DNA of 64,000 bases from Lachnospiraceae bacterium (GTDB lineage: Bacteria; Bacillota; Clostridia; Lachnospirales; Lachnospiraceae). The translations under genes and the position numbers were made by a program. Positions 38,294 to 48,422 of the stretch are shown here, in pieces (the stretch's first letter is position 1; every line of letters starts with the position of its first letter). The stretch spans positions 1 through 64,000 of the forward strand of contig JAFWOE010000054.1 of assembly GCA_017509985.1 (NCBI GenBank), read 5' to 3'. The notes under the pieces are model-generated. The model saw nothing but the letters and a program-made list of their open reading frames with translations. It was not told the origin of the DNA and did no database searches.

Positions 38294-39574
38294 TCAGGCT
38301 TCGAGCGCCTGTTTAAGATCGTTGATCAGGTCTTCTTTATCTTCAAGTCCGCAGGAGATCCGGATCAGTCCGGCCGGTATTCCCGCTGCTTTCAGCTGCT
38401 CATCGTTCATCTGGCGGTGCGTGGATGTTGCCGGATTCAGACAGCAGGTCCTTGCATCAGCGACATGGGTCTCGATCGCCGCCAGTTTCAGTTTTTTCAT
38501 GAAGCTCTCCGCAGCCGGCCTGCCGCCCCTGATCTCGAACGACACGACGCCGCATCCGCCCTTCGGCAGATATTTCTGTGCGGTCTCATAATAGGTGTCT
38601 CCCGGAAGGCCGGAATAGCTTACATGTTCGACAGCCGGATGCGATGCCAGGAACTCGGCCACCGCCTGGCCGTTCTCTACATGGCGGGCCATCCTTACAT
38701 GAAGGGATTCCAGCCCTAAATTGAGATAAAAAGCATGCTACGGGGACTGGATCGAGCCCAGATCGCGCATGAGCTGGGCCGTCGCCTTTGTAATAAAAGC
38801 TCCTCCCTGGCCGAATTTCTCCGCATAGGTAATGCCATGATAGGATTCATCGGGCGTACACAGGCCCGGATATTTGTCCGCGTGTTCCATCCAGTTGAAT
38901 TTCCCGGAGTCGACGATCGCTCCGCCGACCGCAGTGCCGTGGCCATCCATGTATTTGGTCGTCGAATGCGTAACGATATCAGCGCCCCATTCGATCGGCC
39001 GGCAGTTGACCGGTGTGGGGAAGGTATTATCGACGATAAGCGGAACCCCGTGCGCATGCGCTGCTTTCGCGAATTTTTCGATATCCAGGACCGTAAGCGC
39101 CGGATTGGCGATCGTCTCGCCGAAAACAAGCTTCGTATTCTCACGAAAAGCAGCATTCAGTTCCTCTTCCGTACAGTCCGGCGAAACAAAGGTCGCCTCA
39201 ATGCCCATCTTCGCCATGGTCACGCTGATCAGGTTGAATGTGCCGCCGTAGATGGAGGAAGAGGATACGATATGTCCGCCGCATTCGCAGATATTGAACA
39301 TCGCAAAGAAATTCGCCGCCTGGCCCGAGCTGGTCAGCATTCCCGCTGTCCCGCCTTCCATTTCGGCAATCTTTGCCGCAACATAGTCATTGGTAGGGTT
39401 CTGAAGCCGGGTATAAAAATAGCCGGAAGCCTCCAGATCAAACAGCTTTCCCATCTCTTCACTGGTATCGTACTTGAATGTGGTAGACTGGATGATCGGG
39501 ATCTGTCTCGGTTCTCCGTTCGCCGGTGTATATCCTCCCTGTACGCAGATCGTATCTAATTTATGTTCTGGCAT
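38294..39574 (-). pseudogene. metY: O-acetylhomoserine sulfhydrylase gene interrupted by an in-frame amber codon
   Basis: Residues 1-278 (from the ATG at 39574, with GAGGAGGAG upstream) and 280-426 are both typical PLP-dependent Cys/Met metabolism enzyme sequence in one frame. They are separated only by TAG at 38738-38740, where family members have Gln (SPQNAF). Catalytic features are intact: SSGQAANFFAMFN, DNTFPTPVNCRP, and the PLP Lys in HSTTKYMDGHG. The enzyme would make homocysteine from O-acetylhomoserine and sulfide. A truncated 278-residue product would lack the C-terminal domain. No other lesion is seen, so the mutation is recent, suppressed, or a sequencing error. The LysR gene lies 11 bases upstream. 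Confidence 0.85.
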
Positions 39575-39585
39575 TTCTCTCCTCC

Positions 39586-40509
39586 TCAGTTTATTGTTTC
39601 TTGCGTGACTGCGGCCCTTTCGTTCCCGCTCTTGCAGGAAACGATCAGATAATCCGCAAGCGCCCTGGCCGAAGGCATCAGCTCGCGGTTCTTTTTGGTG
39701 ATAAGGTAGACTTCCCACGTAAATGCAGGATTCTCAAACGGGACAGCAACGGTATTTTCGGTCGAGACCGCCTTCGCCACGGTTTCCACCGAAAGTCCGG
39801 CATACATACTGTTTGTAGCCACAAGACGGTGTACGGCGATCACTTCTCCGACACGGATCTGCGGCAGCGGTGCTACGCCAAGCTCCCCGCACTGCTTCAG
39901 GAAGCCGTCCGCGGACTTGAAATCATCGTTGACCATAACCATCGGCAGCTTTTCCAGATCTTCCGTACGGATCCGGCTCTGCTTTGAAAGCGGGTTGTCT
40001 TTATTAACGATCAGACACATGGGCCGTTTGAAAAGAAGCTCCGCATCAAACCGGGTCTCATCGATCGGCCCTACGGAAAGCCCGATATCGGCCTCCTCCT
40101 GCTCAATGACCCTGTCGCAGATCTTATCGATATACTCCGTCAGGGAGATCTTCACATTCGGGTTGTCCGCGGTAAAATTCTGAATCGTATTTGCAGCGAA
40201 TTCCGAGAGCGCCCCGTACGCGCTGGCTACTTTCACCGACGCAGGACCGGAATTCCGGTTTGCAAAGTATTCGGTGCACAGTTCCGCTTCCCGTACGATG
40301 CGTTCCGCGTGCTCCAGGAGAAAAGCGCCTTCCTCATTCAGCTGGATACCTTTTGCGGTACGTTTAAAAAGCTGACAGGAAAACTCCGACTCCAGCCTCA
40401 TGATCGCCATGCTGAGTCCCTGCGTTGAAATATAGAGATTCTGCGCAGCTTTGGACATGTTGCCGCACCTGCACACCTCTACAAAATATTTCATCTGCTG
40501 AATATTCAT
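39586..40509 (-). CDS. LysR-family transcriptional regulator
   Basis: The 307-residue protein has an N-terminal winged helix-turn-helix (MNIQQMKYFVEVCRCGNMSK, then AAQNLYISTQGLSMAIMRLE) and a C-terminal periplasmic-binding-like effector domain (about 90-295). It is co-directional with metY and ends 11 bases before the metY start, unlike the usual divergent arrangement of LysR genes and their targets. Control of sulfur amino acid synthesis (a CysB/MetR-like role) is an inference from this position only. I see no repeat of the T-N11-A type clear enough to call an operator. Confidence 0.9.
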   Translation of the reverse strand: MNIQQMKYFVEVCRCGNMSKAAQNLYISTQGLSMAIMRLESEFSCQLFKRTAKGIQLNEEGAFLLEHAERIVREAELCTEYFANRNSGPASVKVASAYGALSEFAANTIQNFTADNPNVKISLTEYIDKICDRVIEQEEADIGLSVGPIDETRFDAELLFKRPMCLIVNKDNPLSKQSRIRTEDLEKLPMVMVNDDFKSADGFLKQCGELGVAPLPQIRVGEVIAVHRLVATNSMYAGLSVETVAKAVSTENTVAVPFENPAFTWEVYLITKKNRELMPSARALADYLIVSCKSGNERAAVTQETIN

Positions 40510-40585
40510 AACGCCACACCTTTCGATCCGATGCCCGGGTATTCCGAACGCCTGTTTTACATCCCGGGGTTTTCTCTGCCGCCTG

Positions 40586-41665
40586 TCAGAGCAGCAGGGT
40601 CTTGTCTTCGCCCATCCCCATCAGTCCGTCCAGCCAGATCTTTTCTCCGTCCTCATCGCGGAGATATCCTTCCAGTTCACCGAAAGTAATATAGTATTCG
40701 ATCTTGACTACGGCCGCATGAAGTTCCATACGGAAAATATTCTTTATACGGAAACGAAGGTTTACCATGTCATGGCTGTCTTCCACCAGCCAGGTTGCCC
40801 GGTCGACAAACTTCCTGGTCGGCCGGTTCCTCTTGAATGTTACCGGCGGAAGAAGCGAGGTCTCCCCTTCTTTCCAGATCAGGTTTTCGTTATAGTCCTT
40901 CTGATTAATACTCTGATTTCTGGTCAGATTGAAGGCAAAATACTTTTTCTCTCCGTTCAGTTCCCGTCCGAGGGTCGTAACCCAGTCATAATGCATCTTA
41001 CGGGGATAGTAACCGCGGTGGTCGTCGATGATCGCGGCCGAAGTATCGGTCGTCTCCATTCTTTCCCCGTTGATGACCAGATATCCCTTCGGCGCGAAGA
41101 GATCCTTCTGACTGTAAAGCGGCCGGTTTTCTCCGAACGGAATGCTGACGATGCTCGGGAGCGAGACCCGCGTCAGGTCAAAATCATACTCGATAAAGTC
41201 GCCTTTTTTGTTTTTATGACTGCCATAAAGCCGGCTTTTGCCGATCTCGAAATTATTGATATACCGGATATATCCGTTTTTATGGAGCACTTCGGCAATG
41301 CTGCCGTCCAGAAGGTTCGGCGCGATCACGGCTTCTTTGGAAGGAACCCTGGTCTGCCATTCATAAACCGCATGCGTGCGCTTGTCATAGAAAACATTCA
41401 GGTTCAGTCCGAAGATCCCCATGTCGCAGACTACGGCAAGCAGAACGCCGTGTTCCAGGTGGATCTCACACGCTTCCCAGAGTGTAAGCTTTTTGCTCTT
41501 CAGAAAATCCGGCGCGTTTGTCGGTTTCTTTGCCCGGAGCAGGTCCATATCCCTGAACTCTTTATCGAAGGTGCCGAAGACGCATTTCCCGTCCGGATCG
41601 ACCAGACTGTCCGGCGTCGGAACGCTTCTTCTGAGCTCACTGATGTATTTGCTGTATTCTCCCAT
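40586..41665 (-). CDS. DUF2804 family protein
   Basis: This 359-residue protein is soluble, with no signal peptide or membrane segment, and rich in beta strands. The start at the ATG at 41665 has ACGGAGG seven bases upstream; an ATG eight codons earlier overlaps that site. It resembles DUF2804, with motifs such as HYDWVTTLGRELNGEKKYFAFN, NENLIWKEGE and WLVEDSHDMVNLRFR. The fold may be related to the lipocalin-like CrtC/AttH family, but the function is unknown. It lies between rsmG upstream and the LysR gene downstream, with no functional link evident. Confidence 0.75.
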   Translation of the reverse strand: MGEYSKYISELRRSVPTPDSLVDPDGKCVFGTFDKEFRDMDLLRAKKPTNAPDFLKSKKLTLWEACEIHLEHGVLLAVVCDMGIFGLNLNVFYDKRTHAVYEWQTRVPSKEAVIAPNLLDGSIAEVLHKNGYIRYINNFEIGKSRLYGSHKNKKGDFIEYDFDLTRVSLPSIVSIPFGENRPLYSQKDLFAPKGYLVINGERMETTDTSAAIIDDHRGYYPRKMHYDWVTTLGRELNGEKKYFAFNLTRNQSINQKDYNENLIWKEGETSLLPPVTFKRNRPTRKFVDRATWLVEDSHDMVNLRFRIKNIFRMELHAAVVKIEYYITFGELEGYLRDEDGEKIWLDGLMGMGEDKTLLL

Positions 41666-41790
41666 AACAGACCTCCGTCGTTTAGACATTATGACGCAGA
41701 CACCGATTGCAGGAACATGATGCGGGCCGCCCGTCTGCTGCTTTATATTCTATCAAAAGAACGATTTGAAAAAAAGCCGCTGTTGTGCAG

Positions 41791-42504
41791 TTACAGCGGT
41801 TTTTTCCGGACTTTTCCTGCGGCACGGGGATACTTTTCCGGTGCAGCCGCGGTTTTGTCCACAATAATAAAACTCCTCTGAAGCTCCGTCTTTCCCAAAG
41901 AGAACGAACGGATCTCCCGAAGCGCCCCTCCAAGGACATCAAATGCATTCTTCGCGGCAGCTGCCTCTTCCTCTGCCTTCCCGGACTTGAATGCAATGAA
42001 CTGTCCGCCGGGTTTTACAAAGGGCAGGCAGTACTCCGCAAGGACCGGGAGAGCTGCTACGGCTCTGGATACACACAGATCAAAACGTTCGCGGTATTCG
42101 CCCTGCCGGGCGGCTTCTTCCGCGCGGCAGTGGATCCCCCGGATGCCGGAAAGCCCGAGTTCGCCGATCACCTCATTCAGGAAGTCCACTCTTTTCAGCA
42201 GGGAGTCGAGGAGCACGATATTCAGATTCGGAAAAAGGATCTTTAAAGGAAGGCCGGGAAACCCTGCCCCCGTACCGACATCGATCAGGCTTAGATCCCC
42301 GGAAAGATCCGCTGCGTCTGCCAGAGAGATACTGTCCAGAAAGTGCTTTTCCTCGACTTCACAGCGTTCCGTAATGGCCGTCAGGTTCATCACCCGGTTT
42401 CGGTCGATGAGCATTTCATAATATTTTTCGAAAAGCTCTTCCTGCTCCGGTCCGTACGCGATGCCGCGGCCGATACAGAATTCTTTTACAGTCTCAAACC
42501 TCAT
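41791..42504 (-). CDS. rsmG: 16S rRNA (guanine-N7) methyltransferase
   Basis: The 237-residue protein (GidB) methylates N7 of G527 in 16S rRNA using SAM. The SAM-binding motif DVGTGAGFPGLPLKI (about residues 72-86) is clear, followed by NIVLLDSLLKRVDFLNEVI, HCRAEEAA and FDLCVSRAVAALPVLAEY. The N-terminal helix has NRVMNLTAI. It usually neighbours gidA/parA near the origin; here it follows carB by 27 bases. The C-terminus is Lys/Arg-rich. Confidence 0.95.
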   Translation of the reverse strand: MRFETVKEFCIGRGIAYGPEQEELFEKYYEMLIDRNRVMNLTAITERCEVEEKHFLDSISLADAADLSGDLSLIDVGTGAGFPGLPLKILFPNLNIVLLDSLLKRVDFLNEVIGELGLSGIRGIHCRAEEAARQGEYRERFDLCVSRAVAALPVLAEYCLPFVKPGGQFIAFKSGKAEEEAAAAKNAFDVLGGALREIRSFSLGKTELQRSFIIVDKTAAAPEKYPRAAGKVRKKPL

Positions 42505-42531
42505 GACCCAGCCCTTTCCGGTCCGCCTTCT

Positions 42532-45500
42532 TCATCGGCCGTCTACTGTCGATACCCCGATCGTCATTTCCTCCAGGACATCCAGAAGGACCCGGACCGT
42601 GTCGAGCGATGTCAGCATCGTGACGTTGTTCTGCGTCGCAGCATGACGGATCGCCTCCCCGTCGCCGTGATGCACGCCGGAAAGGATCGCACGGGTACAG
42701 ATCACGTAGCTGGCGTATCCGTCTTTAATAATATCAATGATCTCCTGGCTTCGCTCCGAAGGTGTCCGGCGGATCTTGGTACGGATGCCGTGCTGCTTTA
42801 AATGCAGCGCCGTGCCGATTGTCGCCTCAATGTTGAAACCCATGTCGTAGAATCGGCGCACCAGGGGCAGCGCTTCATATTTATCTTCGTCCGCCAGCGT
42901 AACGACCACCGTGCCGTAATTCGGCAGCTTCATTCCCGAGGCGATCATGGCTTTGTACATCGCGCGGTGGAAAGTGGTGTCGTAACCGATAGCTTCGCCC
43001 GTGGATTTCATCTCCGGGGACAGATATGCATCCATCCCGCTGAGTTTGGAGAACGAGAAGGCCGGGACCTTAACATAATAGCGGTCTTTTTCCTTCGGAT
43101 AGACCTCCGTGATCCCCTGCTCCTTCAGGCTCCTGCCCAGGATGACCAGCGTCGCGATGTCCGCCAGCGTGTACCCTGTCGCCTTGGAAAGGAAGGGCAC
43201 AGTCCGCGACGACCGCGGGTTGACTTCGATAATGTATACGTCATCGTTTCCGTCCACGATGAACTGAATGTTGAACAGGCCGATGATCCCGATGCCGAGA
43301 CCCAGTTTCTGCGTATAGTCTATGATCGTCTCCCGGACCTCCTGCGAAAGCGTATAAGGCGGATAGACACTGATGGAGTCGCCGGAATGCACGCCGGTAC
43401 GCTCGACCAGCTCCATGATGCCGGGAATAAAAACGTCGGTCCCGTCGCAGACGGCGTCGACTTCGACTTCCTTTCCGCGAATGTATTTATCAACCAGTAC
43501 CGGCTTGTCCACGTCGATCTCGACTGCGGTCTTTAAATACTTCCGAAGGTCTGTTTCCTTGGCAACGATCTGCATCGCCCTTCCGCCGAGCACGAAACTC
43601 GGACGCACAAGGACCGGATATCCGATCTCCTTTGCTGCGGCAATGCCTTCTTCGATGCTGGTGACGGCCCTGCCCTTGGGCTGGGGTATATTCAGCTCCA
43701 GAAGCAGCTTTTCGAAAGCGTCCCGGTTTTCGGCCCTTTCGATCGCATCGCAGTCCGTCCCGATGATCTTTACGCCGTGCTCTTTCAGAGGTTCGGCAAG
43801 ATTGATGGCGGTCTGCCCGCCCAGCGTCGCGATGACGCCGATCGGCTTTTCCAGGTTGATGACATTCATAACGTCTTCGACCGTCAGCGGCTCAAAATAG
43901 AGTTTGTCGGAACAGGTGTAATCGGTGGAAACCGTTTCCGGGTTGTTGTTGATAATGATCGCCTCATAGCCGGAGGCCTTGATCGTCTGTACGGCATGTA
44001 CGGAAGAATAGTCGAACTCCACGCCCTGACCGATCCGGATCGGTCCGGATCCCAAAACGATGACTTTTTTCCGGTCGGAAACGACGGATTCGTTTTCTTC
44101 TTCGTAGGTGGAATAAAAATACGGAATATAGCTGTCGAACTCCGAAGCACAGGTATCGATCATCTTGTAGACCGGATGGATATCGTTCTGTATGCGGAGG
44201 TCATAGACCTCACGCTCCGTCATTCCCCAGAGGTAGCCGACTTCCTTGTCCGAAAAGCCCATGCGCTTGGCCGTGACCAGCTCCTTCAGGTCACCGACCG
44301 TTGCTTTCATATCGCGTTCTTCTTCCACGATATTCCGGAATTTATCAATAAAGAATTTATCGATCCCGGTGGCTTTGACGATGCTGTCCACGTCACAGCC
44401 CCACCAGAGGAGCTCTGCGATCGCGTAGATGCGGTCTTCCGTACCGACCTTGATGAAATCCATCAGCTGCTCGGGCGTCAGCGGATCGAAGCGGCGGTCG
44501 AGCAGATGGAAGAATCCGATCTCCAGCGAACGGATGGCCTTCAGGAGGCTCTCTTCAAAGGTACGGCCGATGCTCATGACCTCGCCGGTGGCCTTCATCT
44601 GCGTGGAAAGCGAAGTGTCCGCGTCCTTGAATTTATCAAACGGGAACCGCGGCATCTTGGTCACGACATAGTCCAGGGAAGGCTCGAAGGAAGCCGGCGT
44701 GTTGGCAATGGCGATCTCGTCGAGCGTCATCCCGACCCCGATCTTGGCCGAAACCCGCGCGATCGGATAGCCGCTTGCCTTGGAGGCCAGTGCGGAGGAG
44801 CGGGAAACCCTCGGGTTTACTTCTATTAAATAATACTGGAACGAATTCGGATCCAGCGCGAACTGGACATTACAGCCGCCCTCGATCTTTAACGCGCGGA
44901 TGATCTTCAGCGCGCTGTCCCGAAGCATATGATATTCTTTATTGGTCAGTGTCTGCGACGGGCAGACAACGATCGAATCCCCGGTGTGAATGCCGACCGG
45001 GTCCAGGTTCTCCATGTTGCAGATGGTGATCGCCGTGTCGTTGCTGTCACGCATGACTTCATATTCGATCTCTTTAAAGCCTTTGATGCTCTTTTCGATC
45101 AGCACCTGGGTCACCGGAGATAAGTACAGTGCGTTTTTCAGCAGGGGCAGAAGCTCCTCTTCGTTCTCCGCAAAACCGCCGCCGGTCCCGCCAAGGGTGA
45201 ACGCCGGACGCAGGACGACCGGATAACCGATCTTTTTAACGACTTCCAGCCCTTCTTCCACACTGTTCGCAATATCGGAAGGCAGTACCGGCTCTCCCAG
45301 CTTTGTGCAGAGTTCCTTGAAAAGTTCCCTGTCCTCGGCCTGCTCGATACTTGCGGCCGGAGTGCCCAGAAGCTCTACGCGGCACTCTTTCAGCACGCCT
45401 TTCTGATTCAGTTCCATAGCCAGATTCAGTCCGGTCTGGCCGCCGATCCCGGGAAGGATCGCATCCGGCCGTTCGTGACGGATGATCTTGGCAACGTATT

Positions 45501-45714
45501 CCAGGGTCAGCGGCTCCATGTAGACCTTGTCCGCAATGGACGTATCCGTCATGATGGTCGCCGGGTTGGAATTGCAAAGAAGGACTTCGTAGCCTTCTTC
45601 CTTCAGAGCGAGGCATGCCTGTGTCCCGGCATAGTCGAATTCGGCCGCCTGGCCGATGACGATCGGTCCGGAACCGATCACGAGGATCTTATTGATATCC
45701 TTTCTTTTAGGCAT
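42532..45714 (-). CDS. carB: Carbamoyl-phosphate synthase large subunit
   Basis: The 1060-residue protein makes carbamoyl phosphate from bicarbonate, ATP and ammonia channelled from CarA. Both ATP-grasp halves are present, with duplicated features: [21 protein letters not shown] (about 12) and [20 protein letters not shown] (about 556), [14 protein letters not shown] and [14 protein letters not shown]. Between them is the oligomerisation domain, and at the C-terminus the allosteric MGS-like domain (about 930-1060). The start overlaps the end of carA by eight bases, so the two are translationally coupled. The product feeds pyrimidine and arginine synthesis. Confidence 0.98.
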   Translation of the reverse strand: MPKRKDINKILVIGSGPIVIGQAAEFDYAGTQACLALKEEGYEVLLCNSNPATIMTDTSIADKVYMEPLTLEYVAKIIRHERPDAILPGIGGQTGLNLAMELNQKGVLKECRVELLGTPAASIEQAEDRELFKELCTKLGEPVLPSDIANSVEEGLEVVKKIGYPVVLRPAFTLGGTGGGFAENEEELLPLLKNALYLSPVTQVLIEKSIKGFKEIEYEVMRDSNDTAITICNMENLDPVGIHTGDSIVVCPSQTLTNKEYHMLRDSALKIIRALKIEGGCNVQFALDPNSFQYYLIEVNPRVSRSSALASKASGYPIARVSAKIGVGMTLDEIAIANTPASFEPSLDYVVTKMPRFPFDKFKDADTSLSTQMKATGEVMSIGRTFEESLLKAIRSLEIGFFHLLDRRFDPLTPEQLMDFIKVGTEDRIYAIAELLWWGCDVDSIVKATGIDKFFIDKFRNIVEEERDMKATVGDLKELVTAKRMGFSDKEVGYLWGMTEREVYDLRIQNDIHPVYKMIDTCASEFDSYIPYFYSTYEEENESVVSDRKKVIVLGSGPIRIGQGVEFDYSSVHAVQTIKASGYEAIIINNNPETVSTDYTCSDKLYFEPLTVEDVMNVINLEKPIGVIATLGGQTAINLAEPLKEHGVKIIGTDCDAIERAENRDAFEKLLLELNIPQPKGRAVTSIEEGIAAAKEIGYPVLVRPSFVLGGRAMQIVAKETDLRKYLKTAVEIDVDKPVLVDKYIRGKEVEVDAVCDGTDVFIPGIMELVERTGVHSGDSISVYPPYTLSQEVRETIIDYTQKLGLGIGIIGLFNIQFIVDGNDDVYIIEVNPRSSRTVPFLSKATGYTLADIATLVILGRSLKEQGITEVYPKEKDRYYVKVPAFSFSKLSGMDAYLSPEMKSTGEAIGYDTTFHRAMYKAMIASGMKLPNYGTVVVTLADEDKYEALPLVRRFYDMGFNIEATIGTALHLKQHGIRTKIRRTPSERSQEIIDIIKDGYASYVICTRAILSGVHHGDGEAIRHAATQNNVTMLTSLDTVRVLLDVLEEMTIGVSTVDGR

Positions 45715-46810
45715 TTCTGCACCTCTCCATCATCTCAATAAACCGGTCGAAAAGATAGGTACTGTCCTGCGGACCGGGAGCGCTCTCCGGATGATACTGC
45801 ACGCTGAACACGTTGTCCCTTTCACACCGCACGCCTTCGATCGTCTGGTCCAGCAGGTTGACATGTGTTATTTCAAGAGGCGTCCCCGCAAGGCTTTCCG
45901 CGTCGACCGCGTAAGAGTGGTTCTGCGAAGTAATCTCGATCTTTCCGGTGTCCAGATTCCGCACCGGATGATTTCCGCCGCGGTGACCGAATTTCAGTTT
46001 ATAGGTTTTTGCGCCATAGGCCAGGGAAATGATCTGATGCCCCAGGCAGATGCCGAAGATCGGGAACTTCCCGATCAGCGTCCGGATGGTTTCGATGGTT
46101 TCTGGAACATCCTCGGGATCTCCGGGTCCGTTGGAGATGAAGATCCCGTCGGGCTGTATGGACTCGATCACTTCCGCAGGCGTGTTCCAGGGCAGGACTG
46201 TGACCCGGCAGCCGCGGTGATTCAGTGACCGGATGATATTGAATTTCATGCCGCAGTCGATCGCGGCAATGTTGTATTTCGGCCTTCCCGGAACATTGAC
46301 GTCCGCGATCCAGGCCTTTTTGCAGCTCACGCGTGAGACTGCATTGTGCGGAAGCTCTGTTTCACCCAGGATGCGCAGGCATTCTTCTTTCGAAGTATCC
46401 GCGTCGGTGATCAGGCCTTTCCGGCTGCCGAAATCACGGATGGACCGTGTCAGTTTCCGGGTGTCGACCCCATGGATCCCCGGGATCTTATATTCCCGCA
46501 TGACCTCCGCCAGCGTCTTTGTCGCACGAAAATTGGACGGGCTGTCATTATATTCCCGGACGACCAGCGCTCCGATCGTTGGGATCTTGGTCTCATAATC
46601 ATCATCTGCAAGGCCGTAATTCCCGATCAGCGGATAGGTCATGACAACAGCCTGATCCGTATAGGAAGGATCGGAGATCACTTCCTGATATCCGACCATG
46701 GAAGTATTGAACACCAGTTCACATACCTTGCTTCCGCTGTCGCCGAACGCATGGCCGTAATACTCCTGTCCGTCCTCCAGGACCAGTTTTCGGGTATGTT
46801 CTCTGAACAT
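45707..46810 (-). CDS. carA: Carbamoyl-phosphate synthase small subunit
   Basis: The 367-residue glutaminase subunit has the N-terminal CarA domain ([35 protein letters not shown]) and a class I amidotransferase domain with [12 protein letters not shown] (nucleophile about residue 246) and VQYHPES (His-Glu). AAAGGGAG precedes the ATG at 46810. It overlaps carB and starts 98 bases after proS. No pyrimidine attenuator of the PyrR type is visible in that gap, which holds only a short CCGGGA/TCCCGG repeat. Confidence 0.97.
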   Translation of the reverse strand: MFREHTRKLVLEDGQEYYGHAFGDSGSKVCELVFNTSMVGYQEVISDPSYTDQAVVMTYPLIGNYGLADDDYETKIPTIGALVVREYNDSPSNFRATKTLAEVMREYKIPGIHGVDTRKLTRSIRDFGSRKGLITDADTSKEECLRILGETELPHNAVSRVSCKKAWIADVNVPGRPKYNIAAIDCGMKFNIIRSLNHRGCRVTVLPWNTPAEVIESIQPDGIFISNGPGDPEDVPETIETIRTLIGKFPIFGICLGHQIISLAYGAKTYKLKFGHRGGNHPVRNLDTGKIEITSQNHSYAVDAESLAGTPLEITHVNLLDQTIEGVRCERDNVFSVQYHPESAPGPQDSTYLFDRFIEMMERCRNA

Positions 46811-46908
46811 TTTTATAACTCCCTTTGTGATTCGGGTACTGTTTTAATGCCAAAGCTGCATATTCGTAATGAACGCATTGCCGCCGGGGCCGGGAAATCC
46901 CGGAAAGA

Positions 46909-48348
46909 TCAATAGGCTTTGCCCCAGTAGACCATTTTAACTGCCGGCTTTCCGCAGTAGATGCAGGTATCCGCAAGCTTTTCCTGTTCATTCGGGATGC
47001 ATCGGGAGGTAACGGTGGTCTCTTCCTTGATCTTTTCTTCGCATTCACGGCAGCCGCACCACATCGCACGGATAAATCCCGGTTTGTTGTCGGCAATATC
47101 CTTGAATTCTTCATAGGTGCGGGCATCGAAGATATGGCTTTCCAGATGCGCCTTTGCCCTTGCAAGCATATCGTTCTGGATCGTTTCCATCAGTTCCGCG
47201 GCCTTTTCGGGGATCTGATCCAGCGGAACGATCATCTTTTCCGCCGTGTCCCTTCTTACCAGGACGGCCTGGCCGGCAGCCACGTCCTTGGGGCCGATCT
47301 CGATACGAAGCGGAATGCCCCGCATCTCCTGCTCGGAGAATTTCCAGCCCGGGCTCTTGTCGGTAAGGTCTTTTCTGACCCGGATGCCTTTTTCCTTAAT
47401 GCCTGCTTCCAGTGCATTGACCGCGTCCATGACGCCTTCCGCATCGTCGCGGATCGGGATGAGCATGACCTGGGTGGGTGCGATCCTGGGCGGAAGAACC
47501 AGCCCGGAATTGTCTCCGTGGACCATGATGACCGCGCCGATCATTCGCGTGGTGAAGCCCCAGGAGGTCTGATGTACGTATTTCAGGGTGTTGTCTTTAT
47601 CGGTATACTGGACGCCGAAAGCCCTGGCGAAACCGTCACCGAAGTTATGGCTGGTTCCGGACTGCAGCGCCTTTCCGTCATGCATGAGGGACTCGATCGT
47701 ATAGGTCGCCTCCGCACCGGCAAATTTTTCCTTATCTGTTTTTCTGCCCTTGATCACCGGAATCGCCAGCTCTTCCTCGCAGAAGTCCGCATAGATATTA
47801 TGCATCAGGATCGTGCGCTCCTCGGCTTCCTCGGCCGTAGCGTGGGCCGTATGGCCTTCCTGCCAGAGGAATTCGCGCGAACGAAGGAAGGGTCTCGTAG
47901 TCTTTTCCCAGCGGACTACGGAACACCACTGGTTGTAAAGCTTCGGAAGATCTCTGTGAGACTGGATATCTTTTGCGTAAAGATCGCAGAACAGCGTCTC
48001 TGAAGTCGGACGCACGCACATACGCTCCTGAAGCTCCTCCAGTCCGCCGTGCGTCACCCAGGCTACTTCCGGCGCAAAGCCCTCTACATGGTCCTTTTCT
48101 TTCTGAAGAAGGCTCTCCGGAATAAACATGGGAAGATAGACGTTTTCCACGCCCGTCGCCTTGAACCGTCTGTCCAATTCGTTTTTCATGTTCTCCCAGA
48201 TCGCGAATCCCGCCGGTTTGATGACCATGCATCCCTTGACGGATGTGTACCCTACCAGTTCGGCTTTGGTACAGACATCGGTATACCACTGGGCGAAATC
48301 CTCTTCCATCGATGTGATTGCTTCTACTTTTTTCTTATTCTTTGCCAT
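46909..48348 (-). CDS. proS: Prolyl-tRNA synthetase, archaeal/eukaryotic type
   Basis: The 479-residue enzyme charges tRNA-Pro. It is the short ProS type without the inserted editing domain. Visible are the class II motifs: motif 1 around [26 protein letters not shown], motif 2 [24 protein letters not shown], and motif 3 near [16 protein letters not shown]. An anticodon-binding domain and the zinc-binding C-terminal extension follow ([12 protein letters not shown], then [18 protein letters not shown]), ending in the typical Tyr. The start is at MAKNKKKVE (48348), after GGGAG; an earlier ATG six codons upstream overlaps that signal. Confidence 0.95.
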   Translation of the reverse strand: MAKNKKKVEAITSMEEDFAQWYTDVCTKAELVGYTSVKGCMVIKPAGFAIWENMKNELDRRFKATGVENVYLPMFIPESLLQKEKDHVEGFAPEVAWVTHGGLEELQERMCVRPTSETLFCDLYAKDIQSHRDLPKLYNQWCSVVRWEKTTRPFLRSREFLWQEGHTAHATAEEAEERTILMHNIYADFCEEELAIPVIKGRKTDKEKFAGAEATYTIESLMHDGKALQSGTSHNFGDGFARAFGVQYTDKDNTLKYVHQTSWGFTTRMIGAVIMVHGDNSGLVLPPRIAPTQVMLIPIRDDAEGVMDAVNALEAGIKEKGIRVRKDLTDKSPGWKFSEQEMRGIPLRIEIGPKDVAAGQAVLVRRDTAEKMIVPLDQIPEKAAELMETIQNDMLARAKAHLESHIFDARTYEEFKDIADNKPGFIRAMWCGCRECEEKIKEETTVTSRCIPNEQEKLADTCIYCGKPAVKMVYWGKAY

Positions 48349-48422
48349 TTCCAGAGTCTCCCTCAATTTTATGTTTTTCCTGCATAAAGACAGTTTAAAT
48401 CTGTTTGATTTACTCTAATATT

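Noticed and set aside
38692-38740. Frameshift in metY
   Set aside because: The two halves are in the same frame (coordinate difference divisible by three) and read through smoothly except for the TAG codon.
38294-39574. Pyrrolysine (or other recoding) at the metY amber codon
   Set aside because: The position is Gln in the family and not catalytic, no pyl genes are seen here, and TAG is used as a normal stop at 61902-61904. A nonsense mutation is simpler.
46811-46908. ArgR operator or pyrimidine attenuator before carA
   Set aside because: The AT-rich GCATATTCGTAATGAAC only loosely recalls an ARG box, and no terminator/antiterminator pair is visible.
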